This document shows positions 1 through 11,558 of a DNA stretch of 64,000 nucleotides, piece after piece. How positions within the stretch are numbered: position 1 is the first letter of the stretch; every line of letters starts with the position of its first letter. Location of the stretch: NCBI GenBank assembly GCA_018907035.1, contig JACCIC010000035.1, positions 930,001 to 994,000 of the forward strand. The letters run 5' to 3'. The DNA is from Sycobia sp. Sy_11. Taxonomy: Eukaryota; Arthropoda; Insecta; Hymenoptera; Epichrysomallidae. The notes below the pieces were generated by a model. The model searched no databases. It was given only the letters and a program-made list of their open reading frames with translations, and had not been told where the DNA came from. The position numbers were made by a program, and so were the translations under genes.

Positions 1-555
1 CACTTCGCTATCCAGGAATATATAAAAGAAAATAAATGAAATCATAGTTCTATATATAGTTAAACTATTGCGAGACACTCGCCGATGACAACTGTGGATG
101 ATATTTATGGTCTGTTACTAATAATTTATTGTTACTTTCTTATCAATAATTAATTCGTTATTCTTATTTTATGTCATAAAAGATAAAATAACTGTATAAT
201 AGAAAACCGAAATTTATTTATATCTTTACCTATAATACGAAGTATAATAGAATTTATTCTCAAACCTGTTGTACAACAGTTTATTCTTTTCTTGTTTATA
301 ACTCTTTGAAATGCTGAGACTAAAAATCCAATATATATTCTAGTTGTATGATCTTACATGTAATTAAATTATATTATATTCATAGATTTACGACGCCTTC
401 TAACAATATTCAACTTAGATTTTTCAATCGAGAGACTATAGCGAATTGTTTAATTCACAGTATATTTAATCGTAACAAGACTTTCCAATGGAATGGGAGA
501 CGAGCATTTTAACTGGCAATCAGATTATACAGAGCGTTTTTCAGCTGAAGTTTGA
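1..555. other. AT-rich intergenic stretch
   Basis: Strongly AT-rich with no open frame of note, no repeat array and no recognisable gene. Confidence 0.6.
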
Positions 556-1410
556 CGCGTAAGAAAATTATCAGGATTCAAAGTGCTTGCATGGCTCGTA
601 GAGGGCGAACGAAAGAAGAGAGAAAGAGAGGGCGGGAGGAGAACGAGGGGGAAAAGCGGAGCATAAGCCAAAAGTATCATCCGCGCGAGCGAGGCAACTC
701 GAGGCGCAAGCGGAGCGTAAAATGTGCTCGGTATTTCCTCCGCCCCGTATTAATACCTAACCGCCGCTCGCGCCGTCGCACTCACCCCACCCCCCCCCCG
801 CCCGCGGAACTTAATGAATTCTTTAGCGAGATCAAAAAGAAACCCGCCGTCGATATACCGCCGTTGAAGGGCATTTTTAAGCGGGGAAGGAAGAGGACGC
901 GCGGGGCGAAGAGTGCGGGGCGAGACGAGGGAGACAGAAAAATTGCACCGGGGTAAAATTGAACTACGATTTTCCTGCTACGTTTAACAACGAAGTGCTT
1001 TGATTTTTGTGTGCTTTTTTTCCACCCTCTCTTGTGCTTCCCCTACCTCTCCTCTCCCCCACCCCCCTCCTGCTCTGCGCCACCGAGCCTCAATCCTTTC
1101 CTTATTATGCCCGGCAGTCGCGAAATCTTTTGACATGGCCCGCGCGCGAGCGCGGCACTCGCGTTCATAAAGCCCGGGGCACAAAAGCGCTCGATTATTC
1201 CAACGAAGCTCGTTACAGAAAAAAATAATGGCGGCTCTCGACTTATTGTAGAAAAATTCGAGGCGAGAGCGAAAGCGGTCTCGGAAGATCTTCCGCGGAG
1301 CTATACGTACGTGCGAGGCGCGAAGGTCAGAGGGCATAGGAAGGTGGTGTATAGGTGGAGGACGGAGAGGGAGAGGAGCTGGTCTATAGAGGAAGAGAGC
1401 GGAAGAAGAC

Positions 1411-1429
1411 GTATATATATATATATATT
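1411..1429. repeat. (TA)n microsatellite
   Basis: Uninterrupted TA run. Confidence 0.9.
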
Positions 1430-1640
1430 AGTAGAAGAAGACGCGGCCGGTGGGGTGCGCGGGTGGGCGCACCCACACCCCGTGGTTGTTTCGCCCCCGT
1501 GGCGGAGTGCATTTGGCCATCAAATAACATCGGCAGCGCCTATAACCGGCTTAAGTCCTGACATAAAGTCGGCTTGCCCCCCTACGCCTCCCCCTCTCCG
1601 CGCTCCTGTCGTTCCGACGATGCCGCGGCAGCCGCCTGGC

Positions 1641-1697
1641 ATACATATACCTATACATATATATATATATATATAGATATATATAGATATATATATA
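1641..1697. repeat. Interrupted (TA)n microsatellite
   Basis: TA/CATA-rich run interrupted by two GATATATATA units. It translates to Tyr/Ile strings that create false open frames. Confidence 0.85.
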
Positions 1698-2110
1698 CGA
1701 GGCGCGGGTGGCCGTACCAGCGCGGCCGTCGTATCGAACCACTAACTCGTGATCAGACCTACGTAACCCGACCTAACCACCTTCGAACTACCGCCGTATC
1801 AGGAGTTGCGGCTCTTGGTGGGCTTAGGGGGGGAGCGGTGGCGCGATATCAGTTGATTGGGTCTCGGCCCCGGCGTCGCTACCGTTACGTAGGCCGTCGC
1901 CGGGCGCGCGCGTCCAGCTCCGTACCGTGCGCGCGAAAAAGCCACTTTACGCCCCGCTCGAATTTTCGGCGGATTACAAGTTTACGAGGTCGTTGCTGAA
2001 AAATTTCGGCCATACTTTTGCGCCGCCCTCCTACCACCGCCCACGCCGTCGCCGCTCGAGTATATCGATCGTTTGATTACGAATCATGTCTCCTTAAACT
2101 TCCGCGGACT

Positions 2111-2780
2111 AGGTGTATAGAGTTAGGATAGTACGAGGATCTCTCGCCAAGTCGTGATTCATCTACAGCCTTGATGTCACTGCTGCTATGGCTATTTACT
2201 AGCTACATACTTTTCTTTCTCAAAGAATTGAAGTATTAGTGGAAATATTTTTTATTTAATCCCTTATATGGTTTGAAAAAATTGTACTACTTTCATGAAT
2301 AATAATAATAATAATAATTACAAGATAAATTAATTTTTTCCTAGAATAAGATATTAATTGCATTTGAGATATTTACAGTGAATGTACAGAAAATAAATTT
2401 AAAATATTTCTATTTATTCATGAAATATTGGTTTTATGAAAAATAATAGATATACTACAAAAAATAGAGTAATATACATACAAAGAATACTTTTATTTTT
2501 TAAGGTATTGTTAATCTAGTAAAAATAACAATATTTGTAGTAGTTGGTAATCTTAAAATTTTTCCAATTAAATGACAAATTGAAATTAGTCTTCATTGGT
2601 TTCTGGCATTGGTTCACCTATGCTTCTTTAACCAACTTGTGAAGTGTAAAACTAAAAATCATTTCTAAATTTGTACTACAAATGGCAACATTCGTCGAAA
2701 AAGTAATATAAATTTCAATGAGCATCTCCGGGTCGAAATAAATATAAAATCTCATTAAAACAGAAGGGCGCGATTAAATA
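2111..2780. other. AT-rich linker with (AAT)n
   Basis: AT-rich with no gene. Holds an (AAT)n trinucleotide run at about 2298-2318. Confidence 0.6.
2298..2318. repeat. (AAT)n microsatellite
   Basis: Seven or so AAT units. Confidence 0.85.
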
Positions 2781-2882
2781 ATTTGGTGTCCCACTGGTAA
2801 ATTTTCCCGGTAGAAAAATATACGGGATTTTCGAGATAATGCATTTATACGCCGCGAAGACCTATAGCCGGGCAAGAGCGGG

Positions 2883-2907
2883 ACGAGCGAGCGAGCGAGC
2901 GAGCGAA
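2883..2907. repeat. (GCGA)n tetranucleotide repeat
   Basis: Five to six GAGC/GCGA units. Confidence 0.85.
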
Positions 2908-3291
2908 CCGAGGACACAGTGGCATAGAGCGCTGGGTGGGGTCGGGTGGGGGCGAGAGCGCGGTCGCCGATATTTCCAATTAAGTTTCCGGGAAAACGAG
3001 GAGAGCTGGAGCTTGCGAGCGCGCGGCGCGCAGCCAGATATCGAGGCGCGCAGGGGGCGGGGGAGGGTGGGGTGGGCGATACTTTCACGGATTAGAGAGG
3101 ACATCAGACAGAGCGCGCGCAGGGCACCCGACGATCTTGCGGATGCCGGCGACCGGCAGCCGGGGTGGCGGGACCAATAACTTGCCAATATCGGCATTAC
3201 TGGCGCACTGCGCGCAATATAAACGTTTATGACCCAATGTACGTCCGACCCTGCCTCTTGCGCAATTGACTCTCCCCCTACCTTACTCTCT

Positions 3292-3322
3292 CGCTCTCCC
3301 TCCCTTTCTCTCTTTCGCTCGC

Positions 3323-3365
<43 letters not shown>

Positions 3366-3385
3366 CTCTCTTTCTCTCGCTTTCT
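3292..3385. repeat. (CT)n polypyrimidine tract
   Basis: Core (CT)n at 3326-3361 inside a longer pyrimidine-only stretch. Its reverse strand is GAGA-rich and could bind a GAGA-type factor (family knowledge, not shown). Confidence 0.85.
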
Positions 3386-3440
3386 CGGTAGCATTTGCCG
3401 TTTTCTTACCAGTGGCTCTCATGCGAGTTTCCAAGTTTCA

Positions 3441-4038
3441 TGCTTTGTCTTTTCGAAGTTTATTTTCTTTTCATATAAATTTTAATAAACAATGCTACGA
3501 TAGTAATGTAATTACTTTAAAGGAAGAATAAATTTAAAAGTTTTTGAATAAATTGATATATATTCTTTTTTTTTATAAACTTTTTAATTTTATCGTTAAT
3601 ATCTACATTAAACTTTTCTTCCCAGGACAATGAAAAAAATTTACAATCTCGATTTTGGTTTTAATTAACCCTAAATAATATTTATTGATAATTAGATTTT
3701 CATATATTAAATAATATATTAATAGAGATAGGAATTTTATTTGTAAACAGAACTCAGTCAATGAATGACAAAATAATGTCGTTAATGAAAATCTGAATCT
3801 TTGCAAAGTGTCGTATGTGATTTGGAATATTGATTGTCAGTCATTGAAAATACTATTGAATATTTTACTTTTCTGTATCATATTATTTTTGCTGTGTTTG
3901 ATTTATTTTTTGTTTTTTTTTTTTTTATAAGCGATATTATTAGAATTAACTATTATTATTATTAATGTTCTTTTTATTTACATTATTAATAAGTTTAATT
4001 CCAAGCTTAAAAGCTTACGATTACCAGCAGAACGCTTT

Positions 4039-4094
<56 letters not shown>

Positions 4095-4320
4095 AGATAA
4101 TACTATATTCGCATATTAGAAAAATCATTTGGTCAATTCGTTGCTTAGATTGGCATTGTAGACAGAAAACTATTTCGAAAAACAATATTCTTTGTGAAAA
4201 TCTAACAGTCAGAAATGCAATAGAGAGCAATGCTTAGTTATTTAATTAAAAATAGATTACGAAACATTTATTCTGAAGTGAAAAGTTTTTCTTAAATCAA
4301 ACAGCAATCGGATGAGAGTC
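3441..4320. other. AT-rich linker with compound (CA)n(TA)n
   Basis: AT-rich with poly-T runs and no gene. Confidence 0.6.
4041..4096. repeat. (CA)n-(TA)n compound microsatellite
   Basis: About 19 CA units followed directly by about nine TA units. Confidence 0.92.
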
Positions 4321-4459
4321 GCGTCTTTCTGTCAGAGAGTTTGAAGACATTTAATGTTTCTTTATCCACGGCGAAAGAGGATAGATGGTGGGCCGAGGAT
4401 ATATATTGTTATATACGTCACTGCACGGCTTGGCACACACGACCTCGCTCCGGGCTGAA

Positions 4460-4509
<50 letters not shown>

Positions 4510-5030
4510 GGAGCAGCGATAGATAGAGCAGCGGAGCAGAGGTGGCGGCGGGCGTACAGAGGCAGAAGGCAGCGGCGAGATATCGCTGGCCGCGGCAATT
4601 ACCGGACGACCAAGAGTTATTGAAAAGATCCCCACGGGCCAGAAGCCCCGTTGTTCTTAGCCGCTCGGTTCGCGTTTTCCCCGCGCGGCTAATGAACACT
4701 GATTGCCGTTTACCGAGCGCTCCTCGATGATTTGCGACGGTCGAAAATCGACCCGTCGACGCCTCTCCTCTTTCCGATTTTCTCCGCGGCGTCCCCGACC
4801 CTCCTGCTCGCCCCACACCCTCCCCTCCCGTGTGCTCGTATCGGGGAATACGTGATTGAACTACCGAATCGGCCTCCGAGCGCCTCTATCGGGTTATTGG
4901 ACTTTACGATGACCCTCTCCCAGATATTACTTTCTTTCAATACCTACCTATGTTTACGGCTTTTGGCGGCTTTCATAAGATTTGGGGAGGGTTACTTTTG
5001 TACAGAGAGCCCTGCTTGCTGAAATTTAAT
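4321..5030. other. CpG-rich island 3
   Basis: GC-rich, split by a long TA run. Open frames on both strands read across the TA run as Tyr-Ile strings and are not genes. Confidence 0.55.
4461..4508. repeat. (TA)24 microsatellite
   Basis: Uninterrupted TA run, about 48 bp. Confidence 0.92.
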
Positions 5031-6500
5031 AAATTTATTATCCCGATAAACATATATTATTTTCGCTTCTATACAGAATCAAAATTACATTCGTTTTTAT
5101 TCTTGAGGGAAATAGTGCGACAAGCATGATTTCATTCATCATAATCGTTCTCCCTTCTATTTATTTTGCACAATTAGATCTTTCTACTATACGTGTTAGG
5201 AAGGTAAATAAATATAAAAAACAGATAAAATTAAGGAAGAATCATCCAAATCTGCGAAATTCTTTTTTCCACATGCTTAAAATAATATACTTGACCTGTA
5301 CGTAATAGAAAGGAGTTTATCCTCAGATTGTTTTGATTGAACAATTAAAATTGCAGATAAATATTTATCAATGAAATTTCTAATATATAAGAATTCAAGG
5401 ATCATGGATAAATTACCAGAAATTTCATAATGGTTAATTAATCAACAGATGTAACAAATTACCTATAAGAAACTAACTTATCCAAACTTATTAAAGGTAG
5501 TTCATGATTATTTTTGCCCAACTATTCTTCTCATATTACTCATATTAAATAAATCCACATATTATTATCCTTTATATTAAAATGTTTAAACAAAGTTAAT
5601 CTAAAAAAAATATTATTTATTTTTGAGGTTATTTTACAATTACTTATTATTTATATACTGAATAATAAATGTGTTTTAGAATATTTTTCTTTTCTTTTAT
5701 TACAAGACATTCTCTAATAAAAATTTTCGTTGTTAGACAATGTATAGTTATGAATATTGCAATATATTGTCCTTATAATTTAAGTCTAAAACGAAGCCTT
5801 AATAAGCCTTTCAATGGCGATGAAATACGACAGACTTAATATAGTAAACTTTATTTTATTAAAATGGAAAGAAAAATTGACATTGATTGAAATTGACAAA
5901 ATGTCAATTTTTGTAAAATCTTTGAAAAACAACTAAATACAATATAGGAATTATTATTTCTCCGAAATTCTGAAAAGATGGGAGAGAAAATTACGGGATG
6001 CTTTGAAATTATTGGAAAACTGGTTGACAGCACACTGGCTTACGCTGAGGTAGTCCCAAGCGAGTTTATAAATAGGCGCGTTGAGAGCGTAAATCGCTCT
6101 TGTAAAACGGTCTTCGAGTCTTCGATCTCATCAATAACTAAATTATTTACAAATACAAAATCTTGTTTATTTATGAGGAACTTTATGATCAACAGTTTAA
6201 TATAATAAAATAAAGCTAATAATTTAGGATGCCATCTGATATAAAAATTATGTCATATTTGTAATATTAACGTAAGTGCTTTCACTAATAAATAAAAAAT
6301 TCACGCGATCTTCAATAATTCATGAAAAAAATTCATTAAATGAGAAAAGAATTATGTTATATACTTGTATTTATTTTTTAACTAACGTAAAAATTGATAA
6401 TACCAGACATTTTCTTTCAAACGTTTAAATTTTATACTTGATTCACATAGAAGTATTTCCATAATCTTTAATGAACGCGATCATTTTGTTTTTAAATTCA
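5031..6500. other. AT-rich stretch, no gene seen
   Basis: AT-rich. A 75-codon open frame at 5978-6205 has no recognisable domain and lies alone, so it is not called a gene. Confidence 0.6.
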
Positions 6501-6622
6501 AAACAATCGTGAATACATTTTTTCTACATAGCCACAAATGCTCGCAGAAACCGTTCTGGAGCAGAATTTTTTTTATTCGAAAAAGCCATATAAAAATATA
6601 AAAGGGAACAAGAAAACAAGTG

Positions 6623-6643
6623 TGTATATATATATATATATAT
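6623..6643. repeat. (TA)n microsatellite
   Basis: TA run. Confidence 0.88.
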
Positions 6644-6849
6644 CCCTCCGATTCCGCGGTGCGAGTAAAGTTTACTCCTTTGAAATTCGAAGAAGTTGGG
6701 TAGTGGGCGTATTCGGGGAAAATCGATTGCATCGCGCCCGGAAGATTTTCCCGACACAAACTGGAGCCGTAATTCGCTAACACCTCTAATTCCCGATATA
6801 ACGGTGTATTAGTTTTGATGCTCGCAGCGCGCGGAGCCCGGGCGAAGAT

Positions 6850-6850
<1 letters not shown>

Positions 6851-6885
<35 letters not shown>

Positions 6886-6906
6886 TCTCTCTCCCTCCCT
6901 CCCTGC
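6851..6906. repeat. (CT)n polypyrimidine tract
   Basis: CT run interrupted by CACA, ending in CCCT units. Confidence 0.88.
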
Positions 6907-7900
6907 CTCACTCTCGCCGGCGAATAAGGCGCGTCTCGCAGCTCGTTGCGTGTCCCTCTTTACCAATTTTCCTCCTCAAAGCCCCATCGCCTTTGATCAG
7001 CTCTCGGGCCGGGTCTATAATGTCGCCAGGCCCGATGCGCCGGTGCCGTCGTTTCCTCTTTTCCCTCGTCCCGACTCCCTTCCTCCCGGGCCCTCCCCTC
7101 GCCCGTCCCCCGTGTCTTTCTCGTTTCTTCGTCGCGCGTGCATCCTGGCTACTAATTCTTTCACTTACGCATTTATGATTTACCCGCGTCTCGGCGCTTC
7201 GGAACGACTTTTCCTTTTACGCGTTATTTCTCGTTTATTATAGATAAGCGCGTGTTACTGCATGCGTCGAGATGTATTATTAAACTTTTGAGACTTTGAG
7301 TCTTGCCGAGACAATTATTTCCTCGGATCTGCGAGACTTTGAGGGGGAACTGCGATATGATACACGAACTCGCAGGCGCGAATCAATGATTAAACACTGT
7401 CGACTGATCGGGTTCAATCAATTTCTGTTTTCTTTATACGTTTCGCTTTAGTCCGTGCCGTCTTTCGCCGTTGCACCTCCCTGATTTGGCTGGGTCCCCG
7501 AGCTTGATTAAAGGATTTTGTTAATTGGGAATACTAATGTCTGCGCGGAACGTGTATATATATGTATGTATGTAGGCTATCGAATCGATTCCCTTTCCCC
7601 GTCCCGTGTGTACTCGCCGCGTATAGCTCGTGTACTTTCTATTTCGGTCCCTTTCTCTTTCGCCCCTTCTATCTCTCTTTTCATCTCACGCGCGGGACGA
7701 CGTCAAAGGGACTTTATTTATGAGATTTTTGGTAAACAGATGGATAAATCTGATATTGCGATATGAGATTCAACTTTCGGGCTCTTTCGTAATCCGGGGA
7801 GTATTTTCTTCGTCCAATGACTGTAATATACATTAATATTTAGCGTTATATTTTCCACCGGTTGCCGGGTACTCGCCCACGAAGGAAACGAATGTGCCGA

Positions 7901-9590
7901 TATCATAGAGTTTTAGCCGTATAAAAATAATCGATAGTTGAACTATTATCGAAAAATTTGTATGAAAAAAAAAAAAAACAAATTAAAACTTTTCTATACA
8001 TAAATCGACTTGTTAAAATCACAGAAAAGCATCTTGTTAATGTTATTAATCGATGGAATATCAAGCGACGCTGCCGCGCTGGTATTTTTCAATGAATTTT
8101 TACTAAAAGCATACACGCGAGAGTTTCAAATACAATCTATTATCATATATAGTATCTTATTGATAATGCACGACTTCCGTTTATTCCGCATTCAAGCCGG
8201 CAAATTATCTTCCTACTCATCGAGCATAAATAAATACGCTACCAGCGCATCGGCCAGATATTAATCTGCATACATCAGAATCAGCTTGTTCGGGCTTGTC
8301 TTATTAATTGATTCGAGCCATAATAATATAACGTATAACAAATTCTACTACACGCACGCACGGCGCATCCGTAGCCGATTTTTCTCTCTCGCAATTGGCT
8401 ACATTATGAATCATCTATAACAAGTTCGAGAGAATGAACATAGAAAATTCCTGATGGTCATTAATTAAATTCCTTTTGTTTTTTGCATTTACAGTTCTGT
8501 GTAAATATTATTTTAACTTTAACATTACTGATTAAATAAACGCTGTTAATTTATAATCGGGATATCCCGTTAATTACATTTCTCGTTATTCAAAACTAAA
8601 TAAAAATTTTAAAGCATCTCTTCGTATCAGAAAAAAGTCTATATGACGCTGCAAAAAAAAAAATCAATAAAAATTTAAGCGGATGTGCAGATTTAATCCG
8701 AAAAAATATATTATTATTACTCTGGATTACTCATATGATACATTTAAACGATTTTTGTCATGACGTAATCGTCTTTCTGCAAGTTCTCCGAGAACACGCT
8801 GTTATTACGCATTTTGCTACTTCCGCTCTCGTGTCAATAGGGCGTAAAAATTACTAAAGAGCATCTGCCGCTCGGCGTTTCAAGCATTACACTTAAACTT
8901 TTTTACCCGCATCCTCTTCTCCGCATGAATATTTCCAGGCTTTCTTAGCTCAGTTATCATATTTTACGTTCGATCAATAACACACTTTACTTTTTGAAAG
9001 TTAAATTCATCATTTAATTGGACTCGACGGCGAAGCTTTATTAAGATTGTTGTACTCCAGCACTCTTGTAATCTTTGCATTTATAAAAAATAGACGATAT
9101 TCGATTCTGTTAGAATGACAGAACTGTTGAAATGGTAGATTAATTTTCAGTTGTGCTTAAATATATATACGCGTACAATGGCATTAGCCTATCCAGATGT
9201 ACCTTTATGCTCTTTTCTATTTTTTTACAGCATAAATTGAATACTGGCTGTGAATATATTATTAAGCTGTGGTTCATGTCGAGTATTAGATTTTTATTAA
9301 AATGTATCGTTCCGTCATTGTTTAGCATTGAAAGTCTTGATATTTACGAATCGAATAAATTAATTCCGTCTATCGGACTTTTAAGAAAGGCTCTGAAATG
9401 AAATGTTGAAGCCTACCCCGATATAAGTGAAAACCAACCGAGCGAACGACGATCAATTTACTTTGAAGAAAATATCGAAAAACCATTGAGGGCGTAATAA
9501 AATGAAACAGTATATCATCTTCGGCCCCTGAGCTCAATACATATTGACACGTAAAGGCGGTTAAATCCGAGAGCATCGCAGTAAAGTCTG
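7901..9590. other. AT-rich to mixed intergenic DNA
   Basis: Contains an A-run at about 7964-7978 and no gene. Short non-repetitive blocks with TTATTAC and homeodomain-like TAAT motifs occur, but no support for function can be seen here. Confidence 0.5.
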
Positions 9591-9930
9591 ATTTTCGAGG
9601 GAGAGATCGAGTGTTTGAAGTTTTCTTTTGTTTAGCAACGCGCCGCGCGAAAATAAAGGCCCCGCGCGAGCCGGCGAGCGGGCGCGCTCGCAGAGCAAAA
9701 AGTACGGTTACACGCGCGCCCGCGTATATGTATATATACAGTAAAGGAGAAGAAATTGCCAGGTGAATTTGTCAGTATTAAATAAATAACCCATAAAAGC
9801 AAGACATCAATCCTGCGGAAGCATTAACGCCCGATAGCCGGAGCCGAGGCCCGGCTGTTATTTTTCATACCGCTAACGTCTTACGACCGACCGTCTTCGG
9901 CTCTCGCGTGCGCGCTCGCTCTCCCTTTCT

Positions 9931-9953
9931 CCGCGCGCGCGCGCGCGCGCGCG
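9931..9953. repeat. (CG)n dinucleotide run
   Basis: About eleven CG units, a rare microsatellite class in most animal genomes because methylation erodes CpG. Confidence 0.9.
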
Positions 9954-10502
9954 AGTTCGCCGAAGAAACTTCTCCCTTGTTCCCTCCCGCCCCCCTCCCG
10001 CGCGCGGTCGCTCGGAGCTCAGTGCCTTCGAGCTTTTTATGGTCTATAAGTTGAGTTATATGCGGCCCGCCGTAGATCAAAAGTGATGTGTCTATTACAA
10101 CGTAAATACTTAACGACTCCGCCGTATTTTTCTCACTTTTTACGCGAGTATAGACTCCCCGATCCTCGAGAATCCCCGATAAAAGTCCGGCAATCAAAAC
10201 CACATCAATCATTACGACTTCAATTTGCCCAGGCTAATATCCGGTCCGAGCGCGCAAAGTTCCACAAGCTCCCGCGAACAAAGAGACATTCGCGGCGATT
10301 CGCGCGCGTCTATAACTATACATATATATATAAAGAGCACCAGCGCGGCTTTCGGGGCCGCGATCGCCGCGAGTCGATAATGCATCGAGCGGCGAGACGA
10401 AAGCGCGGGCGATGGCAAAGGGCCCGCGCGGCCCGTCGATTATACAAGGAGCGGATTGTCGGCGGCGCGCGCATGTATGTACGTGTACGCGCGCATATCC
10501 GC

Positions 10503-10520
10503 GACGAGAGAGAAAGGGAC

Positions 10521-10554
<34 letters not shown>

Positions 10555-10555
10555 C
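10503..10555. repeat. (GA)n tract
   Basis: GAGA-rich purine tract, with short breaks (GGGAC, GGA). Confidence 0.88.
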
Positions 10556-11050
10556 GCAGCAACAGTAGCCGGGCTTGTGCGCCCCGATAGATCGGGATGG
10601 CCCGATATACACCGAGACCTATGCCGGACCGAACGAGCGTCGTCGCCTCCCCCCCTCTACCCCCCTCCAAACCCGCCTTCCTCCTACTTCCTTGCGCGCC
10701 ACCCGCGCGTGCCCCCCCCGCCCCTCTTTCCCTACGCAGCTCGAGGACGCGCGGGGCTATTAGCTTCGGCTTTGATTGGCTTCGTTTAATGGGCCAGGCG
10801 ACACGCATATAAATTGCTGCATTTCTGCTTTGAAGATATTTCGAGCGTGTCTCCAGTCCCTCGGCCCCCCTACCCCCATCGCTGTATTACGGTGCACACC
10901 ACCTGTGTCTTTCTCGCCTTGAATCGCTGACCCCCTCACTCTATGCGATCCCTCCCCATGCTTTTCTTACGCCCAACCTTTTGTGTGTATGCCGCGGCGA
11001 TGCTCCTTTTCTACCACTGTTTTCCTTCTTGATCTTTCGAATATACCAAC

Positions 11051-11558
11051 GGACTCGATAAATCAACTGTTTCTAGTTCATTTCCTCTCGTTATATATAA
11101 ATTCACCTCTCAGTAGACGAGAATCGGTTACTTTTATTTTTTATTTGTAAATAGTATTATCTATATACGATATCGTAAATAATAATCTATTTTACACTAG
11201 AAATCTCGGACATTCCAAGGAGTGATCTATGTTTTTATATAACTTAATCATTAATTGTGGATGAAGTTAGCAATACAAATTTTAAACAAATACGTGACAT
11301 GTTCGATAATTAACCTTTTCAATTTCTCAAAGTTGTTTTACGTCGCGTTACAATAAATAATAATAAATTTTCTGAAAATAAAATGCTATGTTTCATATTT
11401 CTAATCTTTGTAAGGAAATGTACCGCATAAACGTAGATTTAGAAGCTTCGAGCTTCTTATCGTACAAATTCATAACTATCTCAATGTGTTAATCTATTTA
11501 GATTATATTGGTGGATAAATTTTTGAGTTTATAAAATTTTTAACATAATTCAAGTTTC
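11051..11558 (+). promoter_or_regulatory. AT-rich leader between CpG island and kinesin start
   Basis: About 500 bp of AT-rich sequence separates the CpG-rich island ending near 11050 from the kinesin ATG. It probably contains the 5' UTR and core promoter. No convincing TATA box plus initiator could be picked out of the AT-rich background. Confidence 0.35.

Larger units (their letters stand above)
556..2110. other. CpG-rich island 1
   Basis: GC-rich and CpG-dense with purine-rich tracts and two TA microsatellites. Open frames here on both strands are low-complexity Arg/Gly/Pro strings typical of stop-poor GC-rich DNA, not genes. Confidence 0.6.
2781..3440. other. CpG-rich island 2
   Basis: GC-rich block with a (GCGA)n run and a long CT tract at its right end. 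No gene recognised. Confidence 0.55.
6501..7900. other. Moderately GC-rich block 4
   Basis: GC-rich core (about 6820-7140) with a CT tract, and a TA run on the left. No gene recognised. Confidence 0.5.
9591..11050. other. CpG-rich island 5, upstream of kinesin
   Basis: Very CpG-dense, with a (CG)n run at 9931-9953 and a GA tract at 10506-10553. Ends about 500 bp before the kinesin start codon, so it may act as its upstream regulatory region; position is the only evidence. Confidence 0.5.

Noticed and set aside
5978..6205. 75-codon open frame of ordinary composition
   Set aside because: No recognisable homology from inspection, no flanking exon signals, and isolated in AT-rich DNA. Left as a possible but unsupported small gene.
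7411..7430. tRNA B-box-like GGTTCAATC
   Set aside because: No matching A-box or cloverleaf in the flanking sequence.
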